Assembly (NCBI GenBank): GCA_964020155.1
Contig: OZ026552.1
Location: 1,385,001-1,449,000, forward strand
DNA length: 64,000 nt
Source of the DNA: Chondrilla cf. caribensis
Taxonomy: Eukaryota > Porifera > Demospongiae > Chondrillida > Chondrillidae
Direction of reading: 5' to 3'
Shown here: one piece after another, positions 1 to 19,208 of the stretch
Layout: every line of letters starts with the position of its first letter
How positions within the stretch are numbered: position 1 is the first letter of the stretch
Translations under genes and position numbers: made by a program
The notes under the pieces: model-generated
The model's database searches: none
What the model was told of the DNA's origin: nothing
The model's input: the letters and a program-made list of their open reading frames with translations, nothing else

Positions 1-8884
<8,884 letters not shown>

Positions 8885-9172
8885 TTATGGGTGATTGCCC
8901 ATGTTACATGTACAGTGTACTGCTTGCTTTTTAAGTATTGGAAAATTTCCATTTGTGCTGTGATGATTTTTATTATGGTATGTTTGAATGTGTAAATTTG
9001 CATGATTACGTAAGGATTTAATAATTGTAATGCATGCGAGTAACATATCACAATGTCATATGCCATAGATAATGCATGTGCATACGTCAACGACCGGTAG
9101 CCATAGCAAATTATAACCATGGCAACCAATCACCGTATACACTGTATTATAATGTTACGTTATGGTGGGAAA

Positions 9173-9744
9173 ATGGCCGACTTTACAGAAGAATCAGGAA
9201 CGACAAAAGAACAACGCTATAAATTAGCTGTTGAAAGGAATGCGGTTGTTACAGGACAGACGAAAGCTCCTTTAATCACGGTAAACAAACGTCGTTTTCA
9301 ACGCGCTGAATCGTGTATGATTGATGACTCTCCTTATAACGCTATTTGCTAAGCTTACATAATACGTATTATTGGCATTCCAAAGGAAAATTGGTATTAT
9401 GCAATTACAATATTACTGTGTACAGCTCTTAAAATTTTATTTTCAAAATAGTTAATGATTATTATATAAGTCCTTTACTGAGGTTTATTTGCTTTGCTCG
9501 CTGATCACGAGTGTACATAATTTATAGCTTACGAAATGGTGCTAGAATGCTGTTAGTATACTCTGTGTATGCTCTTGCTACCATGCTACAAGGATTATGC
9601 AAATACATATATGCTGTATGCATGCTGTTTTACAGAGTGGTACAGGAGAGCTGTCTCTAAGTGAAGCCCGTGAACTGTTTGATCAGATCATAGAGGCTTT
9701 ACCACGTCACACAATTGTGCTGTCTAATATCAAGGTACACCTGC

Positions 9745-9817
<73 letters not shown>

Positions 9818-12800
9818 GGATGGTTTACATGCATTTGTTCATGTTCACATGTACATACATGTACACAAAACACACATGCACATAAACATGTCCACACATG
9901 CACACACACGCACTATCCACCATATCTTCTCCCAGGCAGAGTATGAGGAGAGGTTAGAGTCAGTATTATCTTCTTCTGAGAACAGGACACTTCAGAGTGC
10001 CACAGAAGTGGGTAGTGTAGAGGGTTTGACTGAATATAAAGTGCTGCAGAAGCATGCACACCAGATAGCTGATTTGGAGGAACAAATTCAGGCAACTAAA
10101 GCTGAAAATACCAAGTGTGTACATACGTACATGTGTATTGCCTTTTGATACCTTTTAATTGAGAAAATGTTACCATTAATCTCTTTTCGCTTTAATGTTA
10201 GGTTAAAAGGTCAAATCCATGAACAAGAGGAAGTGTGTGACCAGTTGTCAGCATCGATGTGTGACAGGAGTTCAGGATTGCAGAGCAGTGAGTGCTTGTA
10301 CACATGTTCTGTAGGCATTATACTTAAGTACTTTACATGCATGTGCATATACGTATGTATGTAGGTATATATACTGTATTCATATATACAGGAACGTATG
10401 TATAATATTATAAGTAGTATTAATCTAAGTGCGTATGTACGTACGTATACACAGTGGAACCTTTATTAAAGGACAATTTCCAACTACTATACCTCCCTAC
10501 AAAGGACATTGATGGACTTAAAATAGATTCCACTACAGTGCAAGCACATACATTCCCCCTTTGTGGAGTTTGGGCAACCTCTCTACAATAGACAGATTAG
10601 CTGATCACAAGGTGTCCTTTGTAAAGAGGCTCCACTGGTATGCATATGTACATACGTATGTACGTACATTGCATAGTGGGTCATATACGTACGTACGTAT
10701 GCATGTAGTATGTAGTAGATGTATGCACGTACATACGTATGTACCATGTGTACTAGCTGCTGTATGGGAGAATTAAACTTTACATACAGTTCTTTTCCAC
10801 CATAGTGGACTCTATATGTTCACATATATGTGTGTATGTCTAGTTTATAGTAGTGCATATTATTTTTTCAGATTCAGTCTAAGATATACGTACATAGTCA
10901 ATCAAATATTAAGCTACACACATAATACGTACATTGTATATTACTTGTACGATACATGCCTGAGTGTACTGTTTGGATTGTTCACATGCAGCAGTTGAAG
11001 AAGTGGAGAAAGACAAGTACATTTCTGAAGTGCATGAACTTCAAGCTAAGGTACACACCTACATACATGTTCACACACATCTGTGTATACATATATGTAC
11101 GTATGTACGTACATATATGTATGGTACATGCAAATGTGTGTGGTGCTTAGTAAATCCATAATATACGGTGACTTCTCATTAATATCTTGCAATTTGTTTC
11201 AAAAAATGTGGCAGATCATCTGGATATTTACGTATTACTGTTCGACTGATACCAATACCGACACACGATAAACTTATCATTGTGTGTCGGTATTGGGAAA
11301 TTGTGGTGGAAACAAGGTTTGGTGGATAAGGCAGTGGTGGATCAATGATAATAATTCACAGTATGTGCATAATATGAAAATTCTCAGAATTTGCTCCACC
11401 TACGTATAGTGTGAATGTGTAGTACATGTATGTACGTATGTACGTACTTTAGTATGGCATTTATTAAACCTGGTTGTAAACCTTGAACAAACTATGTACG
11501 TACATATGTACGTACATGCATGCATATTGAATCCTACATATACTCAATCAATCAATCAAATATCAAACAATTCTCAGTGAAATACGTATGTATCCTCCAC
11601 TTATGTATAAATATGTAAATAGATGGTATAGTATTTGTGTGGAATCAACTGAATTGCTGCACCATCACTCTTTTCTCTATCTGCTGTAGATAGCGGATCT
11701 TAAGCGGGCCATTCGGTCGATAGAGGAGGAGTCATCACAAATGGCATTGATTGCAGAGTGTCATCCTTTGGAGCAGTGCCTGAAAGAAGCAGAGGTACCA
11801 TCACTTCCACTTCATGCAGTAGTGGTTTATGTTTGCTTCATCACAACTGATGTCATATTATTAATGGTATACAGTACATGTGCTATTGTGACAGTATAAA
11901 TTGTGCATAGTAGTTTTGGTTGATGTATGCATTCAAATTTATGCATTATTTATTTTGTGAAGATCACGAAAGACGGTTTTCACATTTTTATATCTTGCAC
12001 CTCCATGCTTATGATATTATATGTGTATGATGTAAACAGGAATTTCCTGTTGGCATATATTAGCTAACAAGTGTTGAGAGTACCAAATTTCCAGAATTAC
12101 ATAATGTGAAATTAGTACACATACAGTGTAGACCAAGTGTGCAGTGCTATGTACTGATGTAATCCCCTCTCTACTTGCTCTATATTCTGTACTGTATGTG
12201 TATATACTGGTACTTACGTACGTATGTGCGTACTTATGTAGTACATATCATACGTATATTACATATGTACTTGTTTCGTACGGTAAGCATCAAAAGAACT
12301 GTCCGTAACGTAATGTAATTGTAATTACTTTGTAACGTTATGTAATTATTTCGTATCACGATTTGCAACTCTACCATAGTTACTAGTTAGATCGTAGTTT
12401 GATTGTAGTTGAACAGTAATTCAATCATATTTTGCCAATCCTTCTTAACTGTTCTCGCTGTCTATCTCTATTAGTATCTATTCCAACTGGTAGCTGTTCT
12501 AGTTGGATCATTTTGTTATTGTACATATGTAGCTAGTTCATAGTTTGACCATGTTGGACTGTAGTTCCATCGTAATTCTATTGTAGTTTGACCGTAATTT
12601 ACCCATAGTTAGGCTTTAACATTATTTTGGCAAAGTTGCCATAGTTTACCATGATTACAGTGTAACTAAACCATAGTTTCATCGTACTACGATTACGTTA
12701 CAGAAACATTTTTCAATACCTACTGTATATACGTATGTGGCATTACAGTGTAACCTTCATGGTCTGACATGTACATATGTGAACCAATATTGTGTGTAAT

Positions 12801-14056
12801 CCAACCACATTCCAAGGTACAACCATCATTTAGACTATTATATTATATGTACTATAAAGTAGACCCTCCACAAATTAGCATCCTCAGTAATCTGACAAGT
12901 TATTTTCTACCCATTCAGTGTTGGATTATCGAGGTTCCATCATACTCATGTACGTATGTACATAAATATCAGAAGGGGCGAGTAATTAATTACTCAGGTG
13001 TTTTAGGAAATCTACTACATTTTGTAGCAGGCAAAAATAAAATTATATCTTTTACTGTGGGTCCATCTGATGTTTCAGGTAAACCTCCCATATGTGATAA
13101 TAACTGCCCAGTTGAAGTTCAAGTAAAAATCCACTGTTCCCATGACTACATGTATGTGATGAGGGGTGCCTTGGGAGACACTCAAGGAGTATTGGCATGG
13201 TGTTACTCCTTCCTTGTAGATTAAAATATTGAGAGCAAAGAAGAAGAATGAAGAGTTAAAGGTTATGTTTGAGGTGGGTCAAACCTATTCAGTGCCTTCG
13301 CATGTACATGTGTACAGAAATGTGTCTGAGGCGCATCCTGTAGATAACTTACCCTGTACAGAATTGTATGTGCAGGTACATGACAATGTCTTTAAGGTAT
13401 GTACACACATGGGTTACACCTGTACATTTACTTTGTACATGTACATGACAATGTGTTTGAGATATGTTCGTAAGTTATACCTGTACTACATGAATTATAC
13501 ATTTGTACATGTATGTACATGACAATGTGTTTGAGATACATACTTGGGTTTACCTGTACAGGATTGTACTGATGTTACACATCATGGAAAACTGACTTAT
13601 TGTAATGTACATAAATCCAGTATGATTACAAATACTTTGTTATGAATTCACATTGTTTCACTATGAAAGAATCACAATATCATTTTACAATCCAACTATG
13701 ATCAAATTAAGCTACAATATTTCAAGTCCTTAGAATTGCAGCAATGTAACTATGATTGAATTACAATTACAGTACCATACGATTCCACTACTATGTTATG
13801 TTACAATTATGTTACATTACGATATGTCCAGTTTTAAGTGACGCATATAATACTTGTATGCGAGAATGTGTTAAAGTACATACGTTTATATGTAATGTAT
13901 GATATAATGTGTTATTTGTATGTGTTTTATTTATCCCAAAGATGTGATACTAAAGCTACAGTACTTTATTTGACTGATCATGACTATATACATTCATAGA
14001 ACCTTCAGAGACAATTGGGTGAGGTGCTACAGAACAACACTGCAACTTGCCAGTAG
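9173..14056 (+). CDS. Coiled-coil protein, possible TSNAXIP1_N-like domain, copy 1
   Basis: Eight exons (9173-9280, 9636-9734, 9936-10114, 10202-10287, 10992-11050, 11690-11794, 13220-13273, 14000-14056) give a protein of about 248 residues with GT-AG introns and consistent phases. The start is the ATG in AAAATGGCCGAC, giving MADFTEESGTTKEQRYKL. Residues of about 40-85 (ELSLSEARELFDQIIEALPR, then HTIVLSNIKAEYEERLES) resemble the N-terminal domain of translin-associated factor X-interacting proteins. The rest is charged coiled coil (HQIADLEEQIQATKAENTK, EEVEKDKYISEVHELQAKIA, ILRAKKKNEELKVMFENLQR). It starts 290 bp after DOP1 on the same strand. The acceptor of exon 5 is ambiguous by one codon (CAGCAG). 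No function is assigned; a cilium or centrosome-type coiled-coil role is only a guess from such families. The complete intact copy at 20994-25957 supports the exon structure. Confidence 0.72.
9749..9817. repeat. (TG)n microsatellite in coiled-coil gene intron 2
   Basis: This is a pure (TG)n tract shortly after the exon 2 donor. The paralogous tract is at 21559-21627 and differs in the flanking bases. Confidence 0.95.
10330..10760. other. Intron segment rich in TACGTA palindromes
   Basis: Intron 4 of the coiled-coil gene has clusters such as GTATGTACGTACGTATAC and GTACGTACGTATGCATG. These self-complementary ACGT and GCATGC words recur in many introns here, as well as in the paralogous unit 2 intron. 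Confidence 0.6.
10451..10640. mobile_element. Small MITE-like element (CAGTGGAACCT termini), copy 1
   Basis: The element opens with ACAGTGGAACCTTTATTAAA and GGACA and ends with TGTCCTTTGTAAAGAGGCTC and CACTGGTA, which are imperfect terminal inverted repeats. It is about 190 bp and has no coding capacity. The copy in unit 2 (22294-22482) came with the segmental duplication, so the insertion predates it. Confidence 0.6.
11140..11345. repeat. Dispersed short repeat in intron 5 (also in units 2 and 3)
   Basis: The segment TCCATAATATACGGTGACTT to GGCAGTGGTGGATCAATGAT contains ACCGACACAC facing GTGTGTCGGT, a short internal hairpin. It is retained at about 23080-23280 and 30070-30275, so it is useful for aligning the three units. 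It resembles a short non-autonomous element but no clear target duplication is visible. Confidence 0.45.
12287..12710. repeat. Left arm of inverted, internally repetitive sequence flanking exon 7
   Basis: This arm is built of many variants of CGTAATTGTAATTA and TAGTTTGACCGTAATT. The reverse complement style (CTATGATTGAATTACAATTA, AATCCAACTATGATC) forms 13590-13840 on the other side of exon 7. Both arms have GTCC next to a CGTAA-type outer edge. Confidence 0.55.
13590..13840. repeat. Right arm of inverted repetitive sequence flanking exon 7
   Basis: This arm reads as the inverse of 12287-12710 and ends ATTACGATATGTCCAGTTTT. Together the arms could fold the introns either side of exon 7 (13220-13273) into a stem. 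Unit 2 keeps the right arm (25450-25700), while its left arm is shortened near 24220-24330. Confidence 0.5.
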
Positions 14057-14930
14057 AGCATCAATCCTCATACTTTTTATATTATGTTAATTTTTTTGTT
14101 TAATTGTGTATCATATTAGAATAACTTTGAATATGAATGTATTTCAATCTTAATCAAAGTCTTCTAAGGAAAAACCTATTATAATAATATTATATTAATT
14201 ATATTTTTATGCATGTATAATGACAACTTCATACGTATGCGTGTATACTGTATACAATGCAGACGTTTGCTGTGCCTGACACAAATTTGACATATTGGAC
14301 TAAATTCATCAAAAAAATGTCATTGAGACACATTCGACCAATTAAGAATGTGGGCGATCTCGATCGGACTAGTACTCCCCTAAGTTAAGGCCTAACGAAC
14401 GGAAACAATTACCTCGCTAACGCCTGCATGGTAATTATTAATTTTCGGGAATTTATAATTATACAGGCTGAATGGCGTTATACGGCAATATAAACTTCTC
14501 TGGGCAATAATAAATTCGCTCGAAATGCATATATGTTTTTTTCACATGGGGTAGATAACTTGTTCGGATTTCCTCGAAGTGATCCTCATGCATATATCCA
14601 CCTCTAACTTTTATATTTTAAAGTAGACTTGTAGAGCTATATATAATTTCTGATGTCTTACGCGAGTTCTTCGTCGTTTCTCCACTCTGTAGTGAAGTCC
14701 GTCCGAACTTGTAATCTAACCCTCTTTGACACATCAAATTTCGGACGAATTTATATTGCATGCCAGTTGAAATTTATATAGGCTGAATGACGCATGCAAT
14801 TTACTATTTTCCGAGCATCGATTATCTGGTAAATGGTGCTTTTCGTTTGAAGTTAATATCTTCAGTACTTTCCGAGAGCCGAGTGTCCGAAAATTGATTT
14901 GTCCTATTATCGATTGTTTACTATTAATAT

Positions 14931-15028
14931 GCGCCAGACTATACTGGCGCGCTAGACCTCAACCTCTCATTACCGCGCGTGGGCGCGGTAGAAATTGGGT
15001 CTAGCGAGCCAGACTAGCGCCAGACCCG
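14931..15028. repeat. Nested hairpin element of about 95 bp
   Basis: The sequence between GCGCCAGACTATACTGGCGC and AGACTAGCGCCAGAC folds on itself (GCGCTAGACC against GGGTCTAGCG). An inner palindrome, TACCGCGCGTGGGCGCGGTA, sits at its centre. The homologous sequence in unit 2 (about 27395-27415) lacks it, which suggests an insertion. Confidence 0.6.
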
Positions 15029-15097
15029 TTCCGCTCCAACAAATAAAATGGCGGATTAAGGGTCGGCTACGCCAGACTAAAGACACTACGTATTTAC

Positions 15098-15170
15098 CAT
15101 GATTATCTACTCCTTCAGAGCTACGAGGTCGCTCATACTTATTGTATGCGATAAGCTACGAGGCTCATAC
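15098..15170 (+). pseudogene. Truncated duplicate of the sulfotransferase 5' end
   Basis: The leader GGGTCGGCTACGCCAGACTA and the first 16 codons (MIIYSFRATRSLILIV) of the sulfotransferase occur here. They then break into unrelated sequence and hit a stop soon after (CDKLRGSY, stop). The residue at position 8 is Ala, as in copy 2 (27469), not Thr as in the adjacent copy 1. This small duplication is absent from unit 2. Confidence 0.75.
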
Positions 15171-15748
15171 TGAGTAGATAGCGACTACATGTAATGGCCT
15201 ATAAAACAAAGTTTATTGGGAGTCGGTAGGTTTTATATTTTTCGAGAAATAGCCAATTTTATGTGTCCGAATATATGTGGTGTTCGATCGTTGATTCTTT
15301 ACTCTATCTCGCTTATGCTCGGTAATTATTTTGGGAATTTATATAGGCTGAATGGCGTGATTCGTCAATATAAGATCGGCAATATAAATTCGCTTTGCGA
15401 TACGGACAGTTAAGTGACGTGTCCGAAACAATCAATTTTCGGACAATCCAATCAATTTTCAAACAGTCTTTAGTCGCGAGTGGAAGATAAAGGAAAATCC
15501 ACCAAAGCACTTTACCGTGTACCTCTACATATGTCCTCTAAAATCTGCTAGTAACAACGCGAAACGTCGAGAATTGAAGAAACCCGAACTTGTAATCATA
15601 GATACTCTATATCTCACCTATGTTGTAATCTAACCCTCTTTGACAAATCGAATATTGATTTGTCCGATTATTGATTATTCGCCCGTAACGAATAAAATGG
15701 AGGATCAAGGGTCGGCTACGCCAGACTAAAGATTACTACGTATTTACC

Positions 15749-16855
15749 ATGATTATCTACTCCTTCAGAACTACGAGATCGCTCATACTTATTGTAAGTC
15801 TATTTCTAGCGTTTGTTTGCCTTTTGTATTATACAGTAGACCGAAAAACACTCAAACCTTCGCCGGTGGACGGGCTTTCGGGATCCTCTATACAAGGAGA
15901 TCAAAATTCATCCCCCAGCCCGTTATTACCAGCCCAGCCTAACCTCGCCGTGAATGATTCAAGCAACTGTCACCATTCCCCGCCACATTGCATCATGGAA
16001 GAAAAAACTTGTACTGATAATGAGAGTCTTCCCGAACTTATCTTCGTGGCGGGAATCGAGGGAAGCGGGCATCATATTATCAAAAACCTGTTCGATTTTC
16101 CAAAAACCTCCCCCATTCGTAGACCATATATCATCGAAAACTTCGTCCCAAACCTCCACCTAATGGACCCCGGTTGGATAGAAAGCAGCAAACAAATGGG
16201 ATTCGCCATCATTCATAAGAATCTTTTTCGGCAGAGACTCACTCCGTTTTTGGACAAACTGAACCAGGCGAAGAAAGAGGGTAGAAGAGGCTTGCTGGTA
16301 TACGTACATTCTTTTCCGATGGGCCTTGGTGGAATTTTGTCCACTGCACGACCAGATTTGTTGGTGTTGAAGTACTTCGATTGCATCTTGTATCGCTTGA
16401 AGGTCATAGTCATGAAGCGACATCCTCTTCTGGCTGTAATCTCAACTTTGAGGAGGTTCGGGAGCCGTCGCTACAGCGTTATTGACTCTAGTAAATTCAC
16501 TTTGCCTCTCATAAAAGCGATTCCCCCCGCTTACTACCCTTACATTATGCAAGCGCGTATCGTGGAAGATCAGCTTATTTATTTGGACCAACAGATCCGC
16601 AGACTGGGATGCAGTCAAGTATATATATTAGATTTCAACAGTCTTTTCTCTCAAACTGCAAGGTGGAGGGAATTGAAGACTCTGGCCATGTTCATCGGTT
16701 TAAGCTATTTGGAAACAAATGTAGTAATTGCTGCTAACTTGACACCCCCTGCAACCAAAGTATCTCTTCCCCCAACATGTGTACACTGTACATACAGAGT
16801 TCTTTATAACTTTTTTGAGGAACGAAAAGTCATGTGGCCTCTTTTAGCTGTGTGA
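15749..16855 (+). CDS. Golgi-type carbohydrate sulfotransferase-like protein, copy 1 (intronless)
   Basis: This is a single open frame of 368 residues with type II membrane topology. A short cytosolic end (MIIYSFRTTRS) is followed by a hydrophobic anchor at about residues 11-28 (LILIVSLFLAFVCLLYY), then a Ser/Pro-rich stem. The luminal domain has a P-loop-like 5'-PAPS site, FVAGIEGSGHHIIKNLF (about residues 99-115), and a 3'-phosphate-type segment, VIVMKRHPLLAVISTLRRFG (about 219-238). These are sulfotransferase hallmarks and predict transfer of sulfate from PAPS to a glycan or protein in the Golgi. The specific acceptor is unknown. Lack of introns, beside multi-exon neighbours, suggests either a retrocopy or an intronless family. 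AATAAA follows at 16862. The ORF is intact, and copy 2 differs by about 17 substitutions and a two-residue indel by my count. Confidence 0.8.
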   Translation: MIIYSFRTTRSLILIVSLFLAFVCLLYYTVDRKTLKPSPVDGLSGSSIQGDQNSSPSPLLPAQPNLAVNDSSNCHHSPPHCIMEEKTCTDNESLPELIFVAGIEGSGHHIIKNLFDFPKTSPIRRPYIIENFVPNLHLMDPGWIESSKQMGFAIIHKNLFRQRLTPFLDKLNQAKKEGRRGLLVYVHSFPMGLGGILSTARPDLLVLKYFDCILYRLKVIVMKRHPLLAVISTLRRFGSRRYSVIDSSKFTLPLIKAIPPAYYPYIMQARIVEDQLIYLDQQIRRLGCSQVYILDFNSLFSQTARWRELKTLAMFIGLSYLETNVVIAANLTPPATKVSLPPTCVHCTYRVLYNFFEERKVMWPLLAV

Positions 16856-16861
16856 TGAAGC

Positions 16862-16867
16862 AATAAA
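16862..16867 (+). terminator. Polyadenylation signal of sulfotransferase copy 1
   Basis: AATAAA lies seven bases after the stop codon TGA, an unusually short 3' UTR spacing. It is conserved at 28588 in copy 2. Confidence 0.6.
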
Positions 16868-16869
16868 CA

Positions 16870-18139
16870 AACGAAAATTTTTGTACATGTATATTATATC
16901 AAGTTATTTTATATGCCCTCAATCATAATATTATTGTAGCCACTTTTGCTGTTCACTCATAAAATACTCTCTCAAATAAGTACTGTAAATGATTTCGATT
17001 TTGGTGCACGCAAGTATGCTCATTGATTAGAGTGAAGATGATTTGCTTCATCTGATTTCATTTCATCAAATCTGGTTGGTTGGTGCAAGGTGTGAAAGAA
17101 TGAAAGTTGCTAGGCCCTGTGTCTCCTTGCCCATTGTTATACTGTATAAATTGTTATGCCAGAGGTAGAGAGGTGAAGTTGTTTTAGAAGACTAATGAAA
17201 TAATACTAATAATTGTTATACTAATTATACTAATTGTTGTGACTTCACCCACTGATCATATGTCAACACAGATAACATAGCAAATTCACAAATCACACTT
17301 CATAGCAGGGTGAACTAATGGGACATAAACTGTTACCCATGTCTGTTTATGTAGTACTAATGAGGTGCATGATTGTCAACATGATGTCATGTGTTTGTCT
17401 GTTTCAGTCCAATCACATGGTTAGAGTTGCATGTCACCAATCAACCAAATGACCTGGGCACTTTCCTAGTGAACAACTACATATTGTGTAGACAGTAGTA
17501 ACAAACAGATGTACCGTGGGACATATTCGTGGGACAAGCTTTTCACAGATTTTGCAGTTGACCTAACATCTGCAAAAATAAAATCTGCGAAATTAATTAG
17601 GCATTCTCATTGTTCTATCACATGACTGTGGCCAGCATCTGTGATATTTTATCTGCAAATTTTCATTTTTGGAGCAATCCTTGAGAATTTTGTCCTGAGA
17701 AAATTTCCCGCTATACGGTATGCCCCACACATGTATATTCACATGCACATACTAGCACATGCATACACCCACACATATCTATTGATCATAATCCCCCACA
17801 CGCACACACAATGCATACACACAAAACACACGCACACACATCACACACATGCGCACATCACACACCTAATGATGACAGTGTTCATTTCTAAGGGGCCTGT
17901 AAGCGATTTAGAAGAGTGGACAGACCCCATAATGACGAGAACCAAATGGGCTAAGTAACCTAGCCTGAACGAATCTTCTTGATTTGCTGCCCTTCTGAAA
18001 ACACAGGAGTGCACCAAATCTGCGATACTTCAACTAAATGGGTGTGTTTTTCAGCATTTGTGACTTATGTATCAGTATTGCTGATACAATGATTGTCTAG
18101 TGTTAAGTGACAAGTGCGTCGATAATTGGTAACTTTCTT
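16870..18139. other. Conserved tail of duplication unit 1, no firm gene
   Basis: This 1.2-kb sequence is nearly identical to 28596-29905. It has a CA-rich patch (17735-17865) and a short open stretch, GPVSDLEEWTDPIMTRTKWA (from 17893, stop at 17956-17958). That stretch follows a possible acceptor TTCTAAG and could be the last exon of a lost gene. I see no other gene. Confidence 0.5.
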
Positions 18140-18384
18140 TGTGTGTGTGTGTACGTGTGTGTGTGTGTGTGTGTATTTGTGTGGGTGTGTGGATGGGTGT
18201 AGCAGTAGTATGTATGTACATGTGTGGGTGGGTGTGGGTTTGGGTTGGGTTTACCATCTGTAAATTCATTACCATGCCATGTAAACATGCTGTAACTATT
18301 ACATATTCAATTACATACAAGCTTGTTGTTATTCTAATATAGACCCACATGACCATCTTACAGTGTGTTCCCTTTCCTCTTCAG

Positions 18385-19004
18385 TATCAAGTGGTCATTC
18401 AGTGTTGACAGTCAGCATTCCATTATGTTGAAGCTGTCAAACCATTTCAAAAAGGTAATTAACATGTGCACGGAAAGCATGTATGTGTAAACATGCAAAC
18501 ATAATACATGTATGCACTAAGCAGGAATTGACCCCATGTGCTAAGTGATCGTTATCACCTGTTTTTGGTAGCAATGCATCTTTATAGTGTACAATATGGA
18601 GAACGATGTATATGAAATAATTGTAGTTGAAATAATAGTGTTGTCTTTGCATTGCTTATGAAGTACTCCCAGACAAAACAGTTGGTCTAATACACACTCT
18701 CTGGATGGCCTAGTAATATTTAGTGTTTTAGTTTCTTTTAGCCAATCAATTCAGTTTGTCGTTGTCTTCATTTATCACAATTCAGGTTGGAGAGTTGGAA
18801 TCAGATGAAGAATATGGCAGTGGACGAACCTCTCCGGAAAGACAGCTCTCCCGTTACTTCACCTCGTTGGTGTACAGGTCAAACTCTGTTCAGCAATATA
18901 CCCACAATCCGATACATTTGAACAAGAGTGACAGCTGTCACTCTCGAACTATGAGCAGTATTGTTCACGAAATCAAGAAAGATTTCTTACAAATGTATCC
19001 TTAG
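18385..19004 (+). pseudogene. Duplicated DOP1 3' end (exons 9-10 only)
   Basis: Exon 18385-18454 (IKWSFSVDSQHSIMLKLSNH) and exon 18786-19004 (VGELESDEEYGSGRTS to KKDFLQMYP, stop) match DOP1 exons 9 and 10, with functional-looking splice sites and no frame damage. No upstream DOP1 exons precede them; the sequence before is the tail of unit 1. As it stands it is an orphan 3' fragment. It could still serve as an alternative 3' end if transcription ran through unit 1. Confidence 0.85.
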
Positions 19005-19208
19005 TTATGGGTGATTGCCCATGGGACATGTACAGTGTACCTACAGCTTGCTTTTTAAGTATTGGAAAATTTCCATTTGTGCTATGATGATTTTTATTAT
19101 GGTATGTTTGAATGTGTAAATTAGCATGATTACGTAAGGATTTAATAATTGTAATGCATGAGTAACATATCACAATGTCATGCATGTGCATACGTACGTC
19201 GACCGGTA

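Larger units (their letters stand above)
14340..15748. other. Upstream region of sulfotransferase copy 1, mosaic of repeats
   Basis: This CpG-richer stretch contains several diverged copies of AATTTATATAGGCTGAATGG (near 14455, 14771 and 15335), CGGACGAATT-type words, a nested hairpin and a truncated 5' piece of the sulfotransferase. It is probably the promoter side of the gene, remodelled by local duplication. No clear TATA box or initiator can be singled out. Confidence 0.5.

Noticed and set aside
9119..9352. Upstream ATG at 9119 for the coiled-coil gene
   Set aside because: The frame from 9119 is not that of MADFTEESG, and unit 2 has an indel in this stretch (MATNH to frame-shifted), while the ATG at 9173/20994 is conserved with the full exon.
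12769..13224. A 151-codon open frame overlapping coiled-coil exon 7
   Set aside because: The copy in unit 2 (24530-24990) has stops in this frame (for example at TATTGAAATAAC and TTGTAGTTC), so it is not conserved as protein.
16160..16423. Minus-strand frames inside the sulfotransferases (also 27685-28149)
   Set aside because: They are complements of the real coding frame, conserved only because the two copies are nearly identical.
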